Of a stretch of DNA of 64,000 bases, positions 26,079 through 38,000 are shown one piece after another. The notes below the pieces were generated by a model. That model saw only the letters and a list, made by a program, of their open reading frames with translations, ran no database searches and was not told the DNA's origin. Every line of letters begins with the position of its first letter. The first letter of the stretch is position 1. Position numbers and translations under genes: made by a program. Source of the stretch: Strongylocentrotus droebachiensis (lineage: Eukaryota > Echinodermata > Echinoidea > Camarodonta > Strongylocentrotidae); NCBI GenBank assembly GCA_035222895.1, contig JAVYIG010000866.1, forward strand, positions 124,001-188,000. Direction: 5' to 3'.

Positions 26079-29000
26079 GAGAAAAAGAGAGAGAGAGAGA
26101 AAGAGAGAGAAAAAAAAAAGAGAGAGAAAGAGAAAAAAAAGAGAGAGAAAGAGAAAAAGAGAGAGAGGGAGAGATAAAGAGAGGGGGAGAAAAAGAGAGA
26201 AAGAGAGAGAAAGAGAGGGAGAGATAAAGAGAGAGAGAGAGAAAAAGAGAGAGGGAGAGAGAGAAAGAAAGTGAGAGAGGGAGAAGGGGGTGCTAACTAA
26301 GATTTTCTGGGGTATATCATCAGGAAGAAGAGTATTTCCAAGAAGTTACGTCTTGTGGTTTGTGATGTCATAGCTGCCAAAGGGCTCTTTTCTGTATTTT
26401 TCACCACTAATATGAAGCAGCACTTGTTTACAGAAAGTTTCCCGCTACTTCCATTCCCCCTTGTGAAGGGTTCTTCCTGTTTGCGTGAATACATCGTTAG
26501 TCCCATATCCGATCAAACAACAAGACATGAAAAACTGTTTTTGCAGTTGTCATGGTTATGGGTGACATCGTAACAGGTATTCCTTGGTCATAGTACTAAT
26601 GGAAGGTCAGGGTTTGGCTTCTTCTCTTCTATTGTTAACCTTCGAAGGGCTATGCAGCCTATCACGAAGATCCATAGAAAGATTACCAGTTTTGTACGCA
26701 GGCACACTAAACACCGGGTTTACACCCAACTCTTTGCGAGAAGTGTAGTGTTTTAACATGCTTAAGATGTGACTCCAGTTACTGTTCTAGGTCTAGGTCG
26801 AGGAACGGAGTGTTTTCTCCTGAACTGTAGCCTACATCGAGAACAGAATTGAGAGGCCCCGCTTACACCCAATGCGGCGACGATCATTTTTGCATATTTG
26901 TCTGCCCAGCCCGGGACTTGAACCCACGCGCATGACTAGAGTCGTACCTGAGAGCCAGACAACGATCCGATTGCGCCACACCCACCTCCTTGTTGTAATT
27001 TGATGTCGTTCCCATTCATTTTTAAAGAGGATGTCCTCCCTGCTTTGATGTCGGTATAGATAGAACAAAAAAATTAGTGAAACGGATCAGCGAAAGTTTG
27101 AGCAATATCTAATTGGAAATAAAAGAGTTGTAATTAATGAAGTGGCAGTTGATTAAACACAAATTGGCAACTCTGTGATGTTTCCTGCGAGGTCCCCTCC
27201 TATTTGCTCTTTCTATTTTCTCTTTAAAAAAATTGAATCAGGCATGCACCATAGATTAATCATTGCAAACATATTTTTAATTAATGGAATTTTTTGTACA
27301 AAGCAAACTTGAGTTGACCTTGCAAGATATGTTTAATACAGAGTTGCTAAATTGTATTACATCATGTATTTTGTATTTCATTTTGTATGCGCTTCCAAAA
27401 GACTTTGGGATATTATAACAGCTTTAGCTCCAGCGACCATAGCGCTCAGTGCCTTCAAGGAATATATATACCAGATACCCACTTACTGAACCTGGGTCGA
27501 GTGTGGCAAATAGAGATCAATGTCTTGCCAAAGGAAATTAGTGCTGCGAATGGGATTTGAACTTTGTACCTCAATTATGATTCACAGTACGTAAACCTGT
27601 CCACTTGACCACAACACCCACCTCGGCCTATAATCAGTAGATAGGTTCACATCAGAGTCTATTAGCATAAAGTTAAGTTTGTGGTTTTACACTGAGGTTA
27701 TGGACCATGCAGACACAATTATGGTTATGAAATTGTAGAGTTTACGTTTACGTTTGGTATATTATGGTTAAAGGGGTAAATATGAGCAGGGAGGGGAGGG
27801 AGGGCTCACACAAAGTTATGGTCCGTGTGAGCACAATTAACTTGGAGGTTATATGCCGGCTTGTAGTAAAGTTAGGCCTGTCCTCATCAGCTCGAGTTTG
27901 CCAAATAACCCGCTATTTTCAGACTCTTGATATTATCCCAAAGCTCAAAATTGCGTCCTCACCAGACCGATACGCTCATCACAAACTAGTTAGGACGGGT
28001 GCAAATTAGCCTGCTATTTCCCAAATAGCGGGATATTTTGGAAACACGACCAAGATTTCTCTGGATATTTTCTTGACCAAATATCCCGCTAATTGCAACT
28101 GCGGGCTGATCAGGATAATTAAAAATTGGGGTTATTTGGCAAACTCAAGCTGATGATGACAGGCCTAATGACAGCTTGCCTGGCTTGTAGTTTAAAACTT
28201 TGACCACGCGCGTTGTTTTGGTCCTTTAAGAACCCTCGTTGTTTAAAACTTTGATATTTCGCAAAGTTAAAGTTTACAACTATGATGGTCTCGTGTGAAT
28301 ATAGCCAGTGACTTGTATAATTTTTTGATTGACCAACCCAAGTGACCTACAAACCTATTTAAAGGCTATTTCCTTTGTCAGGGTATTCACAGTAATTCCA
28401 GACAGCAAGGACATTGACCACTTGTACTGACCATTCACCATGGGTCATTTGTCTTGAAAGCATAGATCAATAATCCTATTTATCACATTACTTGGATTCT
28501 GAGTACAGTAGGGTTCTAAGCAAACGTGGTGAACAGTATTAAATTGATATTAGATATCCTCGAGTTCTTGGAGTGTGTAAACAAATTGTAAATGTGTTGA
28601 TGCCAATATGGGACAATTTCTGCGCACATTAAAGCGGAACTGCACTACTTGTAGCTACTTGCGCCCTCTATATAGCCAACAATGCCTAAGCGGTACCCGT
28701 TGATCCACCATGGTCCTCTTTTTCTTATGTTAATTGAGAGCTGATTTGATGAGATAACCACCTGCTAGTGGCCATGCAGGGAGGTCTAATCCCTCCTGGC
28801 CAAACTAGTGCAGATAGGCTTTAACCTAATGGTATACACTGTATTTATACATGTACTTTTGATGACATCAAGTCCAGAGCAATTGTCACCAAAGCAGCTG
28901 TCACTTATGTGATTGCTAAATCACCACTTGTCATAGATTTTTGCAAAGGGTACCGGTATTGAGTGATTTTAGGTTTTGAGGACAATAATATGGACAAGTC

Positions 29001-32000
29001 TGTAGCCTTCATACACTGTACATATATATTGTTCTTGTAGTGTTGGTTCATATGTTCTTGTTCATAAATGAAGACAAAATTTATATTTCAGTTTTTGTTC
29101 ATCACTAAAGTTTTTATTTCAAAGAACTTACATAGATACCAGGACCATGGTCCATGGTTTATGATATGCATTGTATGATGTGAGTGGTGGGGATCTAAAG
29201 ATATTAAAGGAAGAAAGAGGAACTGTAATCTAGTCATGATAATTAAATCTCCCTTTTTAATACTATACATCCCTAGAAGTCCAGGGGGTGTTGCACAAAG
29301 ATCCTAGGTTGAACTTATCTCAAAGTTGGACTTAAAAATTATGGAAAGCCATTGGCATCATTGAATTTTTTTTTGTAAAAGTTATTTAAAAGGCATAAAT
29401 GTTGATTCAAATCATTCATATTTTCTATTATCAAGGAGATTTCATGTTCTGCATGTGGAATTTATAAAAAGTCTAAAATACTTGAATTTTAACTTTTGAA
29501 TACATTTTATTTTAAGGCTACTATGGCTCTCCATAATATGTAAGTCTAACCAGTACTTTGCCCCACTTCTTTTCTGGAATAAAATATTACAAAAGAAGAG
29601 ACGATAGCATATTGAGCAATTTTCTGGAAAAAACATGTGGGGATTTGTCTTGGATAGTCTGGGGAACAACATCAACATATTATTACTTCAAGAGCGTGGA
29701 CCTTTGATTGATAGTGGGTGTAGTGTCTGACCAGCAGTGCTGAGGAAGCTAACCATTTCCTGTGTATTAAAGAAATATTCCACAAAATATATGGCTTCAT
29801 GAAAAAATTGTATCCAAGGATCTGTTGAAATGTGTGTTCAGAACAGAAGATATTTAGTGCAAATATTTATGTACCGGTACATTGTGTAAAATATTGTCTA
29901 AAAACTTTATGGGACAAGTAGGCTGGCACGTCTGTATTAGTAAGGGTAATAAATAAATTAATCAAATCAAATTAAATCAAATTGTTCTAGCTGTTTTGTT
30001 TACGAGTTTGAAATTGTTGTTTAAAATGGGTTAAGTATTTACCAGCATTGTTAGTAGGAAACATGTCTTATACTGGGTGAAAATTATATGCATACAGATG
30101 TGAAATGCAGAAAATGTGCGAAACTAAGCGGAGATAAATTTAATTTTAGCTACCGTTATGTTGAAAGTTGAAAATATGTTCTTTGTACTCTTCCATCTTG
30201 TTCTTGCATCATCATTCCTCATGGCGTTACAGTTTCCAGAGACACCTTCGAAATAGTAAAGTTGAAAAAAAGGCTAGCTACCGTAATAATCATATTTCTG
30301 TCAACAGATTTCAATGCATTGATTTGACACACTTCTGTCAATAACAGCCCTCTCATATACCATTGTATTCCTCGACCCTGGAATGTAGACTTTCATAGAT
30401 GTGCCCTCATCCATTAATTTCATTCAATTTAAAGAGAAGGTTGTGTTCTGTTCATGGATAAAAATATTTTGTGAGTTTTGTCTTTCTTTAAAAAATTTAA
30501 GTCGATTTAGAAGAACATCATAGGAGAAATGTAATAAAGAGGATCGCTCTTCATATGCCTTCAAGGTTTCATACTCGGAATATGACAATGATGGCTGAAG
30601 TATTTGGACCAAACGTTCATGCCACATGTACGTGTAGTCCCATATACCCATTTCTTTGTGGAGTGCAGAAAGACTGAGTCCGTTTCTTATCCTGACATTT
30701 TGATGATACAGAATCATCACAGCATGCAATAATTGCTATGCACATCATAATCTTTTCCCTGTTGTTTCTGACAGTTTCTTCCACAAAATAATCTCTTGAT
30801 GCGAACTCAAACTTTAAACCTAAAGCCTTGTCCTTCGATGATGATCAGCTTAGTGACGTTGTAGACAAGGCCTTTATACTCTGTCCCTGCTTTAGAGAAT
30901 TTCTTTTGTGAGTGGTTTCCTTTCATTTTGGACCCTTTGTGTGGGTAAAAGTCTGTTCAGACTTCAGAAAGTTTATACGAAACATAAAGCAAAGACATAC
31001 AAAGAACAATCATATAGCAAAGGAGCGTTTAGACTAGAAAACATGTTCATACTACAGAAAGTTTATACAAAACTTGTATGAAGAAACGTCACTATAAAGA
31101 ACCATCATATACCAAAAGGAGTGTTCAGACTTTAAAATATGTTCATACTACAAGAAGTTTATATGAAACTTGTATAAAGAAACGTCATATATATAAAGAA
31201 CCATTGTATAGCAAAAGGAGCATACAGACTAGAAAACATGTACATGTACATGTATAAAGAAACTCATTCGGTAGAGGTCAATTGATATGACAGCTGGCCA
31301 ATCATCGGTTTGTGCTCACGATAGCGTCGTCCAGTTATATGATTTACAAACAACACAGCGTTCAGACTACAGTGGAAGCCTGATTATCTAAAGATTTTTT
31401 GCGATAAAAAAAATGCCCAAACATTTCTTAATATGATGTTTACACTAGAAAAATCGTAATTACTATATGATCGTATAGATGTAGGCATACAAAGGATTAT
31501 GGTAGTCTGAATGGGGGTTTGAGAGATTAAAGAATTAAATCGTGAGTTCGTGACATGTCTGTGGGTTTTTATAGCTTCAATACCCTGGTTCAGACTACTT
31601 TCATTTTCCATACTACATCAGTGTAATGTCAGCAGTGATTCAACTATTTTGCAACATGGCGTTTTAGCCAATCTGAACCATGCAGTGCTTGCAGGAACTT
31701 CCTGTGGTCTGTTTTCTAGAAGTCTAGGTTTGCAAAGATTTGTAACATTGAATATGGCATGTGGTATTGGAATTTCCTGAGGTCTGACTTCTTAATTTAT
31801 ATACGCCTACCATCACATTTCTGTGTCATGGAAGAAAGAACTAAGAGAATTATGCGGAAGACCTTTGTTGCGCGCAGTTGCCATACATTTACACGTTGTT
31901 TAAAAAAACGACCACAGGTTACCGTTTTATATCTGAACGAGATTTCAGAATGCAGAAAAAAATGATATTAGCAAATACCAACGTTCAATGATTTTTTTTT

Positions 32001-35000
32001 AGTAGTGTAAATAGGGGTTAGAAAACACAATGGGTATTCAAATTGATTTTTCTGCAGTGTATTAAATGGGCCCTGTTTTGTGATTTTTCTGAGCGTATCT
32101 CGATGATCTAGTTAGAAACGTTTGCTTGTAAGTAACAAGGTCAAAGGTCGTATATATCTGTATGGGGCTATTTTGTATGGGGCTATGCGCAATACTCACC
32201 AAAAAGAGTTTTACCAAACACTTACGTTTTTTGATGGGTTTGTTCCTAAGTAGTGTGAGTGGTAGAAAACCCCAATGGTTTTTCAAATTGGTTTTCCTGC
32301 AGTGAAAATAGGCCCTTGTGTTGTGATTTTTCTATGTGTATCTTGATGATCTGGTTAGAAGCGTTTGTATACATGTAAGGTTGCGTTTATCTAGGAAATT
32401 TTTTGCTAGAATCAGGTTTCTCAAACGTCTTTCAGGCAAATTTAGAAGTAGATAAACGCAAAGCCTTTTTCAAACGTCTTTAGACATGGGCATATCTAAA
32501 GACGCAAAAAGGTGCGTTTTGTATGTGACATACAGCCAGAATCACGTTTCTGAGAGGTCGATAAACGCAAAGCTGTTTTGAACGTCACATACAAATAGGA
32601 CCACACAGGTGTTGTGTACAAGCATGTGTGTGAATTTGACCTCCGAGAAACTGTCTGCTTCCCGGGTCAAAACAGCTGGGCAGACACAAGGCCTTTATTT
32701 TGAATCGTGAAGAGTAGATAAACGCGACATCCCGCAAATCACGATCGTATAGTGGGGTATGATAGTGGGGTTCGATAGTGGGGTACGATATGTACATATC
32801 TAGTGGCAAGCCTAGATAAACGCGCTCTATGTAACAAGGTCAAAAGTCTTGAAATCTGTATAGAGCTATTTTGTAGCACTATGGAATCTGTCCCCGACCT
32901 TGTTAAAAACGTTGCATGTATGTAACAAGGTCAAAAGTCTTGAAATCTGTATAGAGCTATTTTGTAGCACTTTTGAATCTGTCCCCGACCTTGTTAGAAA
33001 CTTTGCATGTATGTAACAAGGTCAAAAGTCTTCGAATTTGTATGGAGCTATTTTGTAGCACCATTGAATCTGTTCCCGACCTTGTACTACTTAACAGAAT
33101 ATTCAAAGCTCCTGAAAACAACTGTGTCTTCAACAAAACTTTGAAGACGCCAACAGATGAGGTTTTTCTTATGTAAAGGCTATTACAAAGCTTTGGAAGC
33201 TCTGTACAGTGAGCTCTTCTAATGTTGCCAAACAAGACAGAAATAGTTATCCGCAGAACCAAGCAAATACTTGCAATATTATTTCCTGATGAAAGATATT
33301 TATCTCACATTTTGTTTAGGCATTTACCAATGGTAATATATAATATTAAGGAGCGCTAATTAATCACTAAGTACCATAGCGCTAACAAATACAAATAATA
33401 TGAAAGAGGACAAAAAATGTGCAGTCTCCCGAGAATCACATGGAGTAGATCATATAGATCACTGGGGGAAAAGGTAAGTTTTGAGGGATCATTTGAAGGT
33501 GGCAAGATCGGTAATTTCCCTTATGGAAAGGGGGATGTTGTTCCAAGTCTTTGATGTGGCTACTGCAAAACATTTTTCAGCTGCGAGAGTCTAGATTTGG
33601 GAACGATAAGTTTACTATGTAATATAATAGTATAGATTAAAATAATCTTTGATCATTCCTTGAATTATAATTTTAGTTCAGGTCATTGTAGATTGGGCAG
33701 CATTGTAGAACAAAAATTATTATAAGCTGCATTTATACTGCACGCGAAATTCATAGATCTTGTCTCACATATGGGTTTTTTCAGGGTGTGAATGGCAGTC
33801 CAATAAGTTGATGATTTTTTCAAAAATGATGTGTGGGCTGTTGTAAATGGGCCTAGTGTAAGATTATAGAAAGCATATATGCCTACACACCCCAGAAAAT
33901 AAGAAAGCAAGTTTTCTTTTTCTTTCTTATAATGACCATTTTAATCCTATTGACAGGGGAAAAAACAAGAATTAGATATGGAAGAGGATAAGTAAGTGCA
34001 TGATTTTCATCACATGACCACTGACCAGGTTGCATAAAGGGTTTCCCCACTCAAACTGAAACTTATATAATTTGGTTTTGATAAAAGCAAATAAATGAGA
34101 GAAACAGATCAGTGAAATTTTGAGCTCATAAAGTTATGCATTTTTAAAGTTTCAACCTATCAAAATCAAATTGGCAACTCTGTAATGAATCTTCAGAGGT
34201 GCTCTCTCATTTGCCTCTGTTCTTTAAAAATTAAAATCATAGTTATAACTTTTCCCTAAAGAATTTGTATCATATTGATATTATATGATATTATATTATA
34301 TGAATTTAATATCAATCATTTTCATAAAGCATAATAGGGTAACTGAAAAATTCCTTTTACATTATAGGTGTTGATTTTTTAAGAATATGGTTAGCTCATT
34401 AAAGGACAATTTTACAATAATTAGTGGGTAGCAGCCACACTTGAATCAGGGCATTTAATTTTGCAAAGTTTAAGAATCAATCTATGATATGTAAAAAAGT
34501 TAAAACAACAAAATTAGTCCAAATAAATGCTTATTTGATGCTTTCATTTTGAATTGTCTGTGGTAAAGGAATTATAATGGAATATAAACAGTTAGACATA
34601 CAGTATCACAGGTGATGTCAAAAACAATTTTGAAATTAACGCCTGAAATAGCTTATGTAATGTACTCATGACATTCTATAATTGCACAATATCTTGCGAA
34701 TTTTCGAGTAATTGACGTCAAATCTCCCATATAAGATCATATTACAGGTGCAATTGCCAATTGTGGTTAGCAGGAGTGCGACTTGATTATAAACCACATT
34801 TTGGTTATAGGCATGTGATATATTTTGCAATATTTATTTCATCAAATAATAATCACCAAATAGGTATTTCGGATATTTCCTGTAAGCTGCAATACATGCT
34901 ACACTGAAATAGATAGCAAATGAAATTTGTCACATGTTCTGCAATAATTCATATTGATGTCTATGTAGTTTCTTTAATAAATTCAGCAAATTATTTGGTT

Positions 35001-38000
35001 ATTCCCTGAAACCCCCTTGTAAATTTGAATACAGCTCACAGCAGACTCGTCAGATGTATTGTAAATTATGTTGTGCAAATAATAGAGATATTTGGAGGGA
35101 GATATTGTGTGATTTTGGGGGTATTACCAGTATTTGCTTTTGTGGGAGTTTTTTTTTCTTTCATTACTTGCTTGTGTGGGAGTATGAGGAGATATAAGCT
35201 TCCCACGTCAACCTGCCCTGATATATATTCTTGTACAGAGAATTCAAGAATTAATCAAATTTAGTGAGATAGCATTAAATATGTAGAACAATGAAAACAA
35301 TTGGATTCCTGAATTGCATAGGATAATTACTATCTAACAGTACTTGGATATTTGTTGTCACTTTTTCAGAATATAGTTTGTTTTTGTATGTTGTAATATC
35401 ATGGTTATGTTGGTTGTCCAAGCAACCTTTTAGATAAAGTAATCTAAATTACCATATGATCACTAAATTCAAATCAATGTACATGTACATGTAGAATTTT
35501 CCTTTATGATGTCATTGTTAGTTCATTAGGTTGAATTATCTTTCAAGTTTCAGTTTTGAAACTAAAATCAGAATACAATTGATATTAGACAACAATGCTA
35601 TTATAACACTTTTGATCTTAGGATTTCTCGTTTCACTTTTCATACGGTTCACCCATGAGCTATTAGTGAAGGAATTTGTGTACACAACCAGGTAAATTAT
35701 CAACACAAAATTGTTTTAATATGCATCACTGTTTGTCATTTTCTAAACATTTAATCTTATTTGAAGTACTATATAAAAACATACTTGTGCAAGTACCGGT
35801 ATATATATTGTTTCCATGTATCTTTCAAATAATTTGTCCCCATTTGTGATAATTATTGTGTCTGGTATGTATTGTAAAATATAATATTCATGTACCGTGT
35901 GAATGAAGTTTTTTGATAAGATACCAACAAAAATGCCTTCCTTTTGATTAAAGACAAGAGTCAAACATTGTCCTTGCAAACAAAAATATTGTTTACTACT
36001 TTCTTGTGAGATTTTCTTTTTTCAGATAAGAGTAGAAGAGGGTTCCATGTTATTTCTTATTTTGTCTGTTTGGAGCCAGAAGGGTGTTAACTTGAACTTG
36101 AGTTACAGCTCTTCCGGCTCCGACTCCGACCAGACAATTTGATATTTTCCCTGCACCTTCATATCAACATTCAGAGCAAGTTTTCTTGATGAAATTACGG
36201 TAGATTTGTCTATGCACTCCAAAAGCTTAAAGGCCCACTGCACTACTAGTAGCTACTTGCACCCTCTATATAACAAACAATTCCTAATCGGTGACCATTG
36301 GTCCCCCATGATCCTCTTTTTCTTATGTTAACTGAGAGCTGAGTTGATGAGATAACCACCTGTCCAGTGACCTTGCAGAGCGGTCTAATCCCTCTTGTAA
36401 ACTACGGCAGATAAGCTTTAAAACAAGTTGAAGACTTGAAGTAGTAATTTGTCCATGGTTGTGTAGATTTCCTTATAAATCTTCTTGTTTATTGATGTCA
36501 AAACACAGTTGTGCGACTCAATGCTCCGGCGAGAATTGCTCCCTTCCTATACTAACCAAATTCTTTACTTTAGACTCTTAATTATCTATGATAATAATAA
36601 TAATAATTAAACATTTTTATATAGCGCATAACACATAGGCAAAATTGCATGTCTCTATGCACTTTAAGGAAAGAAAAGAAAAATGCACTGAGTTCATGAT
36701 TCTGATTATTTATGAAGTGGTGAAGAGATATGTCTTCAGAGAATTGATAAAGGTTTTATAGGATCCTGTGCTTTTCAGATGTTCAGGCAACTTGTTCCAC
36801 AAAAAAGCGGCTGCATATGAAAAGGACCTTTCCCCGTATGATTTTGTCCTTGTTTTAAGTGGTGTTTTCACATGCCATTCTAATCTAGGACACTTGTAAT
36901 TTATTCAAACTATTAGCAAAAGACAATAAGAGGACAAAGGATTATCAAATGCAGAAGAAAAATGAAAGAGAATGAAAAGAGAAAGAGGATGAATGAAGAT
37001 GACCTGACGTCAAACAATTAAGGACAAGAAAAACAAGAAGTCACAAACTGACCACCAAAATGTCATAGACTTATCAGGGACTTTCCCTTGTATTAGTTGT
37101 AATTGACTATCCTACAGTGAGGTTCACACGGCAAATGGTTCAATTTAAGTTTAAGTCATGGTTTTAAACTTTAAAAATATTTTGCATGATTGAGCAGTGA
37201 ATTTGTATTCGCTTTTTGCACAGATTTATCGCGTATTGCCAGTTACACTGCTGCTGCATGTGCGAACGCCTGTTAAGGGTACAGATTACTTATTTTCGAA
37301 GACATACCGTGCTAAAAATTCTTAATGTTCATTTTAAAATGTTGGCAGGTATGCAGTATGTAGTTAAAATGAATACTTTCCACAGCTTGTGGTATAAAAC
37401 TTTGTTTACTCCTTGTTTGGTCCAGTGTGAATCCTCATCATTGTTCATGGATCGTTGTTGATAACTACGAGTTTTGCAAACGGCGACGTTTCTGTTTTAA
37501 CCCTTGTCGTTGTTAATTGATCGTTGTTGATGACTACAAGGTTTTGTAAACTACGATGGTTCTGTAATAAAACTTCTCATCATTCAGCGTGTTTCTATTA
37601 GTTATACTGAATTTATCCGGTTGAAGAAATAAGCGTATCATGCCAGGGAAGGTCAGGTTCTATCTACGCGCATTCCAATCTAGCCAGAAAAAAGGCTGGG
37701 AAAAAGTTCATCAAACTCTGGCTAATTAGGTATTGTGGGACTGCTAGGTCAACCCGGGATTGTAGTGTCGCGCGCGTCGGGGTAAAATATTCCGATCACG
37801 TGATCACTCCTATTTCCGGTTTCTCCCCGGTATGTGCACTCAATCGTAATGGGGTGTGTTTCTACCTACGTTATCCGGTTAGCTTCTCCTGTTTTTAGAA
37901 GGATAATTTTTCCGGTGAACGCGTAAAAGCTCTCCCCAGCATTATCCGGATAATGCCGGAGAAAGTGTGTTTCTAATAGGAAAAATTTATCCCTTATCGG

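Noticed and set aside
26011-26274. 87-residue open frame
   Set aside because: Pure GA microsatellite; the translation is only K, R, E and G.
30424-30729. 101-residue minus-strand open frame
   Set aside because: Part of it is a dispersed repeat also found at about 14190-14250; no domain recognised.
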